Source: Candidatus Bathyarchaeota archaeon (GTDB lineage: Archaea; Thermoproteota; Bathyarchaeia; Bathyarchaeales; Bathyarchaeaceae). Taken from it: a stretch of DNA of 36,507 nt. Positions 1-7,545 of the stretch are shown piece by piece; position 1 is the stretch's first letter; the number at the start of each line of letters is the position of its first letter. A program made the translations under genes and the position numbers. The notes below the pieces were generated by a model. The model did no database searches, was not told the DNA's origin, and saw only the letters and a program-made list of their open reading frames with translations. Location of the stretch: NCBI GenBank assembly GCA_020344435.1, contig CP070826.1, positions 941,569 through 978,075 on the forward strand. The letters run 5' to 3'.

Positions 1-69
1 GGCCTCATTGAATTTGCAGATGTTTCCAGTGACGAAGAACGCTACTCTACCCGCTGGAAAAGATTTCAT
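1..69 (-). CDS. rdgB: XTP/dITP pyrophosphatase (RdgB/HAM1 family), N-terminal fragment
   Basis: Only the first 23 codons are inside the window; the rest lies beyond the left edge. They start at an ATG three nucleotides after the bud32 stop and include FVTGNICKFNEA, the N-terminal phosphate-binding signature of the HAM1/RdgB family (FVTGNxxKFxEA). Family members hydrolyse non-canonical purine nucleoside triphosphates such as dITP and XTP to monophosphates and so clean the nucleotide pool. The very tight spacing says it is the third gene of the kae1-bud32 operon, with translation probably coupled to bud32. The reading frame is open to position 1, and the short fragment limits confidence. Confidence 0.75.
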   Translation of the reverse strand, partial: MKSFPAGRVAFFVTGNICKFNEA

Positions 70-72
70 GTT

Positions 73-711
73 TCACCCTTCTTCCCTGGAGACGTAACGC
101 CCCCTTTCCTCTATCTCCCTGATCCTCTTCAAAAGATCTTCAGCCAGTCTCTCTCCCATAACATCAGCGTAGCCCTCCATAACTGTCTCAAAGCCCTCCC
201 TGGCATACTTGTAATGCGTGCTTTGAAAGGCTCTCTTCATGAGATGCAGATCAACTCCTCTAGCCTCCAATTCGGTAGAGAACTCGCCTAGTCCAAAATC
301 AACAAACACGATTTTTCCATGTGGGGTCAGAATCATATTGGACGTTGTGAGGTCTCCGTGGATGATGCCGTGGCTATGTAGATTCCCGATCAACACGCCA
401 ATATGATTGCATAGCTTCCGTCTTTCCTCGGTCGTGAGGGTATGTAGAATCTGCTTCACTTGATCTCCTTCGATGAATTCCATTACGATATTGGCCCCTT
501 CAGCGTCAACCAAGAAGATTGTTGGACTGGGAACCCCTGCCTCTTTGGATTGATGCATAAGCTGAGGTTCATGCACTGTTCGATAGGATCGGATGCGCTC
601 GTCCAACTGTGGAAGGCGATATCTCTTTGGCAGTCTTCTTTTCATGACGACTTTGTGACCGTGCCACTGCTCTAGAAACAGACTAGCTTCAGCTCCTTTC
701 TTCAGTAGCAC
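73..711 (-). CDS. bud32: KEOPS complex kinase/ATPase Bud32
   Basis: This is the small atypical kinase of the KEOPS complex, which activates Kae1 for N6-threonylcarbamoyladenosine (t6A37) formation on ANN-decoding tRNAs. At 212 residues it is typical of stand-alone archaeal Bud32. Visible motifs are the Gly-rich GAEA (6-9), Lys24 in VVMK, a probable alpha-C Glu48, the RIO-like catalytic loop HGDLTTSN (118-125) and DFG (138-140). The basic, Glu-rich C-terminus (EERGRYVSREEG) matches the family tail. The start is a GTG (709-711) preceded by AGGTGAGG, which overlaps the kae1 stop, so the two genes are translationally coupled. Many archaea fuse Kae1 and Bud32; here they are separate but adjacent. 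Confidence 0.93.
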   Translation of the reverse strand: MLLKKGAEASLFLEQWHGHKVVMKRRLPKRYRLPQLDERIRSYRTVHEPQLMHQSKEAGVPSPTIFLVDAEGANIVMEFIEGDQVKQILHTLTTEERRKLCNHIGVLIGNLHSHGIIHGDLTTSNMILTPHGKIVFVDFGLGEFSTELEARGVDLHLMKRAFQSTHYKYAREGFETVMEGYADVMGERLAEDLLKRIREIEERGRYVSREEG

Positions 712-720
712 AATAGATCC

Positions 721-1725
721 TCACCTCTCCATCCATGGTACATCCACCTCGTCCAACCTCCACTTCAACTTGACAAAGCTCTTCTCGATGGGTACTTTTA
801 GACCGTGTTGGCGGGCTAGTATCCCGGTCCAGGCGATCATGGTTCCATTATCCATGGCAAGCTGCTTCGGAACCACGCAAAACTGAGCTTCGTGCTCCTT
901 TGCAATCATTTCTAGCATGACTTGCAGCCGTTTATTGGCAGCAACTCCGCCCGTTAACAAGACCTCCTTCTTTTCCGTGTGTGCCAATGCCCGTTCGGTC
1001 ACCTCGGTCAGCATGGAAAAGATTCCCTCCTGAAGGCTATGACACAAGTCCTCTAGTCTGTACTTCCCCTTGCGAAGCAATTCTATTGCCGCTGTGAGCA
1101 GACCGCTGAATGAGAGGTCCATACCCTTCACCGTGTACGGAAGAGGAATAAAGACCCCTCCACGAGTCGCCAACTCTTCAACCATAGCGGCGACAGGCAC
1201 CCCTTCCTGTGGACGCAACCCTGCTTCCCTAGCGAAAACGTCGATGCAGTTACCGATAGCGATATCTAATGTCTCTCCGAAAATACGGTAGCGTCCAGTA
1301 CCAAAAGCCGCAACGATCGTATTTCCCCCAGAAACAAACAGCGTGACCGGATCCTCGGCGTCCGTAGCAAATCTTCCAATCTCGATATGGGCAATGAGGT
1401 GATTAACACCCACGAGAGGAACATTCAAATAGGAGGCAAGCGCTCGAGCCGCAGTTGCGCCGGTGCGAAGACAAGGTCCCATACCTGGCCCTTGCGAGAA
1501 AGCCACGGTCTCAACATCTTTGGGCTCTATGTGGGCTTTCCGAAAGGCTTCTCTCAAGACTTTCCCAACAACTCTAGTGTGATGTTGAGCCGCTTCTCTT
1601 GGATGAATCCCGCCGCTCTCTGATACATATGTACTGGTTACGTTGGCCAATGCTTCTCCTTCAAAGGTGACTATTCCCACGCTGAAATCATCGGCCGTAG
1701 ACTCTATACCTAGACAATGAGGCAT
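721..1725 (-). CDS. kae1: KEOPS complex tRNA N6-adenosine threonylcarbamoyltransferase Kae1/TsaD
   Basis: Kae1 transfers the threonylcarbamoyl group from TC-AMP to A37 of tRNA. The protein has the ASKHA/TsaD fold signatures: the N-terminal CLGIESTADDF, the metal-binding pair in NHLIAHIE (His114 and His118 counted from the upstream ATG at 1740), SGGN, the TGGVAAN nucleotide-binding loop and the third metal ligand Asp in AMDNG. The ATG at 1725 is preferred because it places CLGIES three residues from the N-terminus, as is usual; the ATG at 1740 would add five residues. A TATA-like element lies about 25-35 nt upstream of both, so the leader is very short or absent. It heads the operon with bud32 and rdgB. 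Confidence 0.94.
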   Translation of the reverse strand: MPHCLGIESTADDFSVGIVTFEGEALANVTSTYVSESGGIHPREAAQHHTRVVGKVLREAFRKAHIEPKDVETVAFSQGPGMGPCLRTGATAARALASYLNVPLVGVNHLIAHIEIGRFATDAEDPVTLFVSGGNTIVAAFGTGRYRIFGETLDIAIGNCIDVFAREAGLRPQEGVPVAAMVEELATRGGVFIPLPYTVKGMDLSFSGLLTAAIELLRKGKYRLEDLCHSLQEGIFSMLTEVTERALAHTEKKEVLLTGGVAANKRLQVMLEMIAKEHEAQFCVVPKQLAMDNGTMIAWTGILARQHGLKVPIEKSFVKLKWRLDEVDVPWMER

Positions 1726-1754
1726 TGCTGAACGATGCATCTAGATGGTTTCTT

Positions 1755-1763
1755 CTTTAATAA
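1755..1763 (-). promoter_or_regulatory. TATA-like box for the kae1-bud32-rdgB operon
   Basis: The minus strand reads CTTTATTAAAG here. The expected start of transcription about 25 nt downstream falls at or near the two candidate kae1 ATG codons, so the mRNA would be leaderless or nearly so. No Shine-Dalgarno is visible before kae1, which agrees with this. Confidence 0.45.
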
Positions 1764-1914
1764 AGGGTTACCATAGCCACTCTGGACATTTCCACGCGCA
1801 AATCGACTCGCCTAGGCGGACAATTTGCGAGATTCCTTAGTATCCAAGTTTGACACACAAGTTTTTATGTTCTGGAGTGCCTACTTATTATTGAGTCTTC
1901 AAGGGAAAGCAGAT

Positions 1915-2292
1915 ATGCCAAGACACAACGATCTTGAACACAAGGCACTACAGCTGATCGCAAGCCAATCGGAACAAGGAGTACTCCAATGTGAGATGTG
2001 GAGGGAACTCGGGGCCACCAGCAGAGAAGGCTCTCGAATAGCAATAAAACTCGATAAGAAAGGCTTCGTTCGGCGAGAGCGCGAGCTTCACAATGAGAGG
2101 TGGACGTATCGACTTTACCCGACGAGGCAGCCAGTATCCATAAACTCCATAATCGATTGTCCATGCCTTATGTGCTCGGATGCCTTTCGATGTGGCGCCT
2201 GGAGCATGATATCTCCCAACAAATGTGAAAGATTAACCGAGTGGATCTTAGGTCTCGCACATAAGGAGATGAATCCTTCGGGTGAAGGATAG
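1915..2292 (+). CDS. tfeB: Probable transcription factor TFE-beta (RPC34/RPC39-like), winged helix plus Fe-S motif
   Basis: The 125-residue protein has an N-terminal winged-helix region (about 1-70; SREGSRIAIKLDKKGFVRRE resembles a recognition helix and wing) and a C-terminal cysteine cluster C84-x2-C87-x5-C93-x10-C104 followed by ERLTEW. That spacing, with ISPNKC and a following TEW, is the signature I know from the C-terminus of the Pol III subunit RPC34/39 and archaeal TFE-beta, where it binds a cubane Fe-S cluster. TFE-beta pairs with TFE-alpha to help open promoters. The ATG at 1915 is chosen over the one at 1825 because AAGGGAAAG lies just upstream and the extra 30 residues look non-coding. 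It sits 2 nt ahead of rlmE and divergent from kae1. Another Fe-S winged-helix regulator is the alternative. Confidence 0.75.
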   Translation: MPRHNDLEHKALQLIASQSEQGVLQCEMWRELGATSREGSRIAIKLDKKGFVRRERELHNERWTYRLYPTRQPVSINSIIDCPCLMCSDAFRCGAWSMISPNKCERLTEWILGLAHKEMNPSGEG

Positions 2293-2294
2293 TT

Positions 2295-2897
2295 TTGCCC
2301 AAGGATTGGATCAAGAAACGAAAGAGAGAGCACTATTATCGAAAGGCGAAGAAGGCGAAATACCGGTCACGGGCTGCATACAAACTTCTTCAGGCTGTGA
2401 AAAGATATAGATTCATGAAGCCTGGTGACGTAGTGGTTGACTTGGGTGCAGCTCCAGGTGGGTGGACCCAGGCATCTCGAAAGATTGTAGGCAGCAAAGG
2501 GTTCGTACTTGGAGTCGATCTCAAACAGGTCGAACCCTTTAACTCATCAAACGTCAAAACACTCATCGGCGACATTAGGAAGCCAGAGGTCGCTCAGCAG
2601 ATTAGGGGCTTCCTACCTTGCCTTGCAAATGTTGTGATCTCTGATGTCGCGCAGAATGTTTCTGGAGTCTGGGAGCTTGATCACTCCCGTCAAATCGATC
2701 TTGCTACGCATTCCCTGCGAATAGCAACTCTTGTTCTCAGACCCAAAGGAAGCTTCTTTGTCAAAACCTTTCATGGCGGCATGCTCGACGACTTCATGAA
2801 ACTGGTCAGGCAACACTTCGCCCATACTAAACGAGTTAAACCGAAAGCCAGCAGAGCAAAGAGTTCAGAATCATATGTTCTCGGAACGAAGTTTGAA
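2295..2897 (+). CDS. rlmE: 23S rRNA (uridine-2'-O-)-methyltransferase RlmE/FtsJ family
   Basis: This is an SAM-dependent RNA 2'-O-methyltransferase of the FtsJ/RrmJ family, which in bacteria methylates U2552 of 23S rRNA and in archaea probably acts on rRNA as well. The SAM-binding motif DLGAAPGGWTQ (49-59) and the catalytic tetrad Lys30, Asp117, Lys157 and Glu192 can all be placed. The 201-residue length is normal, with a basic N-terminus (KKRKREHYYRKAKKAKYRSR) for RNA binding. The start is TTG at 2295, two nucleotides after the tfeB stop and 9 nt after GGTGA, so it is cotranscribed with tfeB. The stop codon follows the final codon at 2897. Confidence 0.93.
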
Positions 2898-3074
2898 TAG
2901 TATGCTACTCGTGTATTTCACAAAAGGATATTGAGAAAACTAGTTCAATCTTGCGTGATGGTGCGTCAGAGTTGCTCCGATTCAAGCCGCTATCAATGAT
3001 GCAATGACCAAAACTCCATGCTGAAACTATGAAGGCAACTACCTAATTGGTTAATCCTATCATATTTCCCTTTG

Positions 3075-3084
3075 TATTTATATT
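3075..3084 (+). promoter_or_regulatory. TATA-like box before the DUF4152 gene
   Basis: TATTTATATT lies 80-90 nt upstream of the likely start codon, predicting transcription from about 3105-3110 and a leader of roughly 55 nt that carries the GGGTGA Shine-Dalgarno. Confidence 0.4.
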
Positions 3085-3164
3085 GTGATTCAACCATTTT
3101 AGAAACGGGCTTTTAGTAGCGACAACTAGATCTTGCTGAGAAGGCGAAGTTGGGTGAAGATGTG

Positions 3165-3857
3165 TTGAGGGTGGTTGCGGCAGATTCTGGCGCTGCCATC
3201 TTGGATTTTAGCTTTAGACCATTGCTTGTTGTTGCTGCAGCAGCGATTCTTGTGGATTCTCCATATAGAAAAGCCAGCTTTTGTCGGGCTGAGCCTATTT
3301 TTACTAATGTAGAGGAAGGACCTCTTTTGGTAATTCATGAGCTTGAGCTGTGTGCGAGCCTTTTGAAAGATGTGAAGGCAGATATCGTTCATCTTGACAT
3401 GTCTTTGGGCGGTTTGAGCTTGGAGGCTCTTTCTGCTATTCAGCTCTCTAGCATGAGAATCTCTGGCAGGGCTCGTAGACATGTTTTGAGGATTCTTCCC
3501 AAAATAAAGAAGATTGCCTCCGACATTGGGCGCATTCATGACATCGAGGTTCTGGCAATGGGAAAGGATAGCATTCCAGTTCGAATCGCTGAACTAACCT
3601 CTGGCGCCTATGCCGTTCTATATACTGCGGAAAGGGCTGTTAAGGAAAGTAGGAAGCTGAGATTGGGTCTGCCTGCGAAGTGTCATTTGAGTACATTTGG
3701 CGGTGGTGTTGAGTTGCACTCCTTGGAGCCTGCGGAACATGACATTGTAGGTCGTGCCATAGATGAAAAAGAGATTGTGAAGAATGTTGCTCTTTCTGAG
3801 ATATTGAATCCACGGGCCCGAGGCTTTAGAGTTCTGGAGATCACTCCAATAGTCTGA
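3165..3857 (+). CDS. DUF4152 family archaeal protein of unknown function
   Basis: The sequence closely follows what I recall of the archaeal DUF4152 family: an N-terminal RVVAADSGAAILD, LVVIHELELC (seen as LLVIHELELC), VHLDMSLGG, QLSSMRISGRARRHVLRILP, SIPVRIAELTSGAYAVLYTAE and the C-terminal NPRARGFRVLEI. The function is not known. The many invariant acidic residues (ADSG, HLDMS, AEHD) would suit a metal- or nucleotide-binding fold, but this is inference. The TTG at 3165 is favoured because it gives the MRVVAADSG start seen in the family and lies 7 nt after GGTGA; GTG 3162 and TTG 3150 are also in frame. It ends facing nadC. Confidence 0.8.
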   Translation: MRVVAADSGAAILDFSFRPLLVVAAAAILVDSPYRKASFCRAEPIFTNVEEGPLLVIHELELCASLLKDVKADIVHLDMSLGGLSLEALSAIQLSSMRISGRARRHVLRILPKIKKIASDIGRIHDIEVLAMGKDSIPVRIAELTSGAYAVLYTAERAVKESRKLRLGLPAKCHLSTFGGGVELHSLEPAEHDIVGRAIDEKEIVKNVALSEILNPRARGFRVLEITPIV

Positions 3858-3979
3858 CCCGTGCCCGGTTCTTCTGTTTGGAGCGCTCTGTCTGCGTGTG
3901 CACATCCTGCATTTGATTCACGCGGATAACGACTTGCATACAATGTCAAGTGCTTTCTCTGAGCTATTCTGCTGTGAGT

Positions 3980-4855
3980 TTACTCTTCCATCACCTTTAT
4001 GATGTCAAGGCTCATGTCCAACGCTTTCGTACTAGCAGTTATCTCTCCAAGGCTTAGGATGTCTACCTCGGTAGCGGCGAATTCTACAACGTTAAACTCG
4101 TTTATTCCACCGCTTACTTCGACGAAGACCTTGTCTCGGAGTCCCTTCTCTATGAGTAATGATATCGTGTTCCTGATCTTTTTAGGGGAGAAGTTGTCGA
4201 GCATAATGATGTTAGCGCCTGCTTCTACAGCGTCTAGGGCCTCCTTCTCTGAAGAGACCTCTATTTCAATCTTCTTTGAAAATGAAGCCACTTTTCCAGC
4301 TCTCTTCACAGCCTCACTAACATCTCCAATGATTGCCAGGTGGTTGTCTTTTATGAGTATAAGATCATCCATGTGGAGACGGTGGGTGTCGCCTCCACCC
4401 AACATCACGGCCTTCTTATCGAAGTATAATAGTCCCGGAGCCACCTTTCGAGTACAGGCTATTATAGTCTTATAGCCAGCATCCCGAACCTTCTTGATAA
4501 CTCGTCTGGTTTTTGTGGCTATGCCACTCATTCTAGTGACGAGGTTGAGGATCGTTCTCTCTGTTGAGAGCAGGGTTCTAGCATCTCCAACGATTCTCAT
4601 AGCGATCGTGCCTTTTTCAACCTTAGATCCATTTGATGCGCGGATATCTACTTTGAAGCCGAGGTCCCGCAAAAATGTTGAAACCTCTTCTATCCCCGCC
4701 ACTATACCTTCCTCCTCTGCAACGACTTCTGCCTCAACAATTATCCCGTGAGGGATCGTGAGAAGTGTAGTCACGTCTCCTTGCCCAATGTCTTCTTCTA
4801 GAAACCCTTGGATCTTCTCCTCCAATATTCCTCCTGGAAGAAACATCATGAACAT
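3980..4855 (-). CDS. nadC: Nicotinate-nucleotide pyrophosphorylase (quinolinate phosphoribosyltransferase)
   Basis: NadC converts quinolinate and PRPP to nicotinate mononucleotide, CO2 and PPi in de novo NAD synthesis. Diagnostic stretches are EEDIGQGDVTT (20-30), the ACTRKVAPG loop in place of the usual TRKTTPG, GGGDTHRLHMDD, LIKDNH and EVSGGIN near the C-terminus. The length (291) is normal. Its start overlaps the end of the glycosyltransferase gene: in-frame ATGs lie at 4855, 4849 and 4846, and the one at 4849 forms an ATGA overlap with the upstream stop, so any of them could be used by coupled translation. No strong Shine-Dalgarno is seen. nadM, a later step of the same pathway, is about 4.4 kb to the right. 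Confidence 0.94.
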   Translation of the reverse strand: MFMMFLPGGILEEKIQGFLEEDIGQGDVTTLLTIPHGIIVEAEVVAEEEGIVAGIEEVSTFLRDLGFKVDIRASNGSKVEKGTIAMRIVGDARTLLSTERTILNLVTRMSGIATKTRRVIKKVRDAGYKTIIACTRKVAPGLLYFDKKAVMLGGGDTHRLHMDDLILIKDNHLAIIGDVSEAVKRAGKVASFSKKIEIEVSSEKEALDAVEAGANIIMLDNFSPKKIRNTISLLIEKGLRDKVFVEVSGGINEFNVVEFAATEVDILSLGEITASTKALDMSLDIIKVMEE

Positions 4856-6033
4856 CCGGCTTCTGTTGCTTCTATTATTGATTGGATCGCGGTTTCAACT
4901 CCGTTGAATTCTGAAATCTCTCTTTGAATCTGCTCTGCTCTCTCTCGAAATCTTGGTTCTCCTAGTATTCTTTGTATGGCTTTAAGAAGTGCTTCTTTGT
5001 TCAGATTCCTTTGCTCGATCATCTCAGCGATTCCCAATTGGACTGCCCTTCTAGCGTTGTTGAGTTGTTCTGTGTGGCTTGGTGTTGGCACGAGGATCAA
5101 AGGCTTGCCGTAGCTGATTGATTGGGTTAGTGTTCCGTGTCCGGCCCTAGCGATCACCAAATCACAAGCTTTCAAATGCTCGAATCGATTGGGAATCCAT
5201 TTGTAGATGGTTAGGTTTCCACTATGAACTGGTTCGGGGGACGCGTTAGGGTAGCCAAGCGACATGACTATTTGATAGTCGTCTGGAAGGTCCTTGAAGA
5301 TCTGTCGAAGAATGCCTGTGAAGTATGCTCGCTCTTTAGGCGGTCCACTAATTGGTGCGAAGATCAGAGGTTTTCCCCCATTCAGGCCGAGTTCTCTCTC
5401 TATCTTTTCTCGGCTGGGTAACTCATCATAGCGGATAGGTAGTATGGGGCCTATTAGCTCCACACTTTTCTGATATGAGTTCGGAATCCGCAGATTCTGG
5501 ACAGAGATTGTGTAGGGTAGCGGAAAGTCGGGAATTAGTAATTTCATCGCGGTGGTCCATATTTTTCCTATCATTGCCAAGGCGCCAGCGTCTACGAGCT
5601 TGGCGAGTCTCAGAAGTCGCTTTTTTCTGGGGATGATTATCTGGAATTGGTTGAGGATACAGATGTCGGGTATCCCAAGTAATCCTGCGGCTATTATGGG
5701 AGATATTCTCGAGTCGGATACAATCACGTCTGGTTTGAATGACTTCATGATTCCTATTTCCGCCTCAACCTGTTTCAGGAGCGTAAACGAGGCGAAGAAA
5801 GGTCCTATGCTAATTAGCGACCGTTTGAAGTCAACTGTTCCGTCTGGCTTGACCAGAAACTCGATTTCTGGGGTCTCTACAACGGGAAGATTCTCATGCT
5901 CCAGATACTGTATTCCGTCCTTGTACGTGGAGAACAAAACCTTGGCGCCGCTCTTCTCCAATCTCCGGGCTACAGGGATACAACGGCCAACGTGGCCTAA
6001 GCCAATCCCACAAGGCGAAAACTGAACCCGCAT
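4846..6033 (-). CDS. GT28/MurG-like glycosyltransferase
   Basis: The protein has two Rossmann-like halves typical of GT-B enzymes. The N-terminal half begins MRVQFSPCGIGLGHVGRC, matching the Gly-rich loop of GT28 and UDP-glycosyltransferase-like proteins. The C-terminal half has ARAGHGTLTQSISYGKPLI followed by EQLNNA, the nucleotide-sugar-binding region. The donor and acceptor cannot be told; in archaea such enzymes act in cell-surface glycan or glycolipid synthesis. The start at ATG 6033 (395 residues) is preferred because the Gly-rich loop is then near the N-terminus and GGGAATG lies just upstream; an ATG at 6090 would add 19 basic residues. It is the first gene of a pair with nadC, an unexplained association. 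Confidence 0.82.
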   Translation of the reverse strand: MRVQFSPCGIGLGHVGRCIPVARRLEKSGAKVLFSTYKDGIQYLEHENLPVVETPEIEFLVKPDGTVDFKRSLISIGPFFASFTLLKQVEAEIGIMKSFKPDVIVSDSRISPIIAAGLLGIPDICILNQFQIIIPRKKRLLRLAKLVDAGALAMIGKIWTTAMKLLIPDFPLPYTISVQNLRIPNSYQKSVELIGPILPIRYDELPSREKIERELGLNGGKPLIFAPISGPPKERAYFTGILRQIFKDLPDDYQIVMSLGYPNASPEPVHSGNLTIYKWIPNRFEHLKACDLVIARAGHGTLTQSISYGKPLILVPTPSHTEQLNNARRAVQLGIAEMIEQRNLNKEALLKAIQRILGEPRFRERAEQIQREISEFNGVETAIQSIIEATEAGCS

Positions 6034-6146
6034 AGAGCATTCCCTACCCAAGTTCCCTAGACTGTATCTCACCCGTCGAAGAAACTTCATTAAAGACTAC
6101 GTTTTGGAACGTGCACGAATACGAAGAGAAGTCTGAATGATACTGG

Positions 6147-6392
6147 ATGAAGTTGCTATTTGGTGAGGATGGGGCGCCGACAGCTAAGCAATGGTAGGTG
6201 GACACAGGGCGAAAGCTCTGTGAGTGGCTTTGTAGGATTCCAGATAAGCTGATTGAGGCGCACAAGGAAGAGTCGAAGAGCGATGATTTCAGGGTTCGCC
6301 ACCATGCTCAAATGTCTGTCAAGATGTTTCTTAAATACTTGACTGCGAGGGGCTTGGCTCCCAACGCAAAAGGTGCGATCTCACCGCGATAA
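6147..6392 (+). pseudogene. Broken ORF, possibly the N-terminal remnant of a tyrosine integrase
   Basis: A frame starting at ATG 6147 with GGTGAGGATGG inside its early part runs 16 codons to an in-frame TAG (6195-6197), then stays open from GTG 6198 to a TAA at 6390-6392. The downstream part (64 residues) contains RVRHHAQMSVKMFLKYLTARG, which resembles the helical core-binding domain of tyrosine recombinases (a region ending in FLxYLxxRG). The catalytic domain is absent and the next 150 bp hold no obvious continuation. I read it as a decayed integrase or a short chance ORF, and no function is claimed. Confidence 0.3.
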
Positions 6393-6583
6393 GAAACTCC
6401 AACAAACGCAACCGTACATGCCAACAACACTCTCTTGATCAATCTAGGGTGCGTTCCCCCCTATTCATGCTATTGCCGTTGTTCCATAAATTCTGGAAGA
6501 CAGAGGCTCATTACGAATCAGTATCCTCCCTTCACAATTCTCTTTAGGCTAACGAATCAACTGACAGAGGGTGGCATGTTGCA

Positions 6584-6703
6584 TTGAATGAGAGACTTCT
6601 CGAAGAGATCAGAGATGAACTTCGCAAATCAACTTCGATTCTGGACAAGATGTTGAGAGAGCTTGAAGCCTATGTGGAGTTCAGGAAAAGACAGCGTAAA
6701 TGA
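6584..6703 (+). CDS. Possible 39-residue helical small protein
   Basis: A TTG at 6584 lies about 8 nt after the purine-rich GAGGGTGG, and opens a 39-codon frame rich in Leu, Glu, Arg and Lys (NERLLEEIRDELRKS then LDKMLRELEAYVEFRKRQRK). The heptad-like Leu/Ile spacing predicts a single amphipathic helix or coiled coil. It sits alone in a 660-bp stretch without other genes and faces AMMECR1. I do not recognise a family. It may be a real microprotein or the tail of a decayed gene, since the frame extends upstream to a TAG at 6545. Confidence 0.35.
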   Translation: MNERLLEEIRDELRKSTSILDKMLRELEAYVEFRKRQRK

Positions 6704-6750
6704 GTATCCCACATGTATATGGGTTTCTGTTGAATGTACACGTGCAAAGA

Positions 6751-7374
6751 TTAATGAGGATCACGCGTGTTCTTCAGGGCAACCTTGCCTCCTGGCGTGG
6801 TCTCTTGTGCAATAACACAACCAAACTTGTGGATTCTCGTTCCTTTGGTCAGCCAACAGTCTGGTGGGAGACCGGCTTTTTGACAGGAGTGGCATAGGAA
6901 CTCCTCCACGTCCCAACCCCACTCGACTGGTACCTGAGGGAGGAGAAGACCTTTGTGATAACCCCTTTCCACAATCAAACCGTCTTGGCCTATCTCTATC
7001 TCTGAAGGGTAATCTTGGGGCTTCTCTACTCTTATGAGTTGAGGCGGAGTGAGAACGCTGATCTCAAATATAATCTGGTCCAGCTCTTCAATTGAGATGG
7101 GCAGAAAGCGAGGATCTTGTGTTGCTGAGTTGATTGCTGACTCTATCACGGCACGAGCTAAGGGGTCTGTTGGGTACGGAAATCCAATGCATCCTCTTAG
7201 CTCTCTCTTTCCATGTCTAAAGCTGTTTAGTGTGACAAATACTCCGCAACGCTCCATAAGCTCTTTGGGGAGATCTTCAGGGGGATCTATGATTCTGCCG
7301 CTTCTTAGGTATTCTTCCACGGCTCTTCTAGCGAGCTTCACGAGGAGATTTCCCTCTTCAGATGCTAGTTGCAA
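6751..7374 (-). CDS. AMMECR1 domain protein
   Basis: The 207-residue protein carries the AMMECR1 signature LRGCIGFP (59-66) and the second conserved region around ATQDPRFLPIS and EISVLTPP; QVPVEWGWDVEEFL and the late CHSCQKAGLPPD also fit the archaeal members. The biochemical role of AMMECR1 proteins is unsettled; one branch works with MEMO-like proteins and radical SAM enzymes. The TTG start at 7374 follows AGGAG by 10 nt. A TATA-like box sits about 80 nt upstream. In this window it stands next to the proteasome beta gene on the same strand, 170 nt downstream of it, and has its own promoter. Confidence 0.9.
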   Translation of the reverse strand: MQLASEEGNLLVKLARRAVEEYLRSGRIIDPPEDLPKELMERCGVFVTLNSFRHGKRELRGCIGFPYPTDPLARAVIESAINSATQDPRFLPISIEELDQIIFEISVLTPPQLIRVEKPQDYPSEIEIGQDGLIVERGYHKGLLLPQVPVEWGWDVEEFLCHSCQKAGLPPDCWLTKGTRIHKFGCVIAQETTPGGKVALKNTRDPH

Positions 7375-7452
7375 CGGTACAAGACTCCTGTGACTTCTGG
7401 TAGCACAGTACTGATTCCCACTCTAGAGGTCTGAATCCAGTTATTACTCTTG

Positions 7453-7460
7453 TTTATAAG
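7453..7460 (-). promoter_or_regulatory. TATA-like box for the AMMECR1 gene
   Basis: The minus strand reads CTTATAAA in an otherwise mixed sequence between psmB and the AMMECR1 gene. It predicts transcription from about 7430, leaving a leader of about 55 nt with the AGGAG site. Confidence 0.5.
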
Positions 7461-7545
7461 GTTCTGTTACTTCAGAAAGGCTTGGATCAGTTATTCTGGA
7501 ACAACGCCACCGACTGTGAAAGATTTGAAGGAGGGTTCGCCGCTG

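Noticed and set aside
2955..3024. C/D-box-like order GTGATGG, CCGA, ATGATGC, CTGA between rlmE and the DUF4152 gene
   Set aside because: The C and D' boxes each have a mismatch, the spacers are longer than usual for archaeal C/D sRNAs, and no terminal stem is seen.
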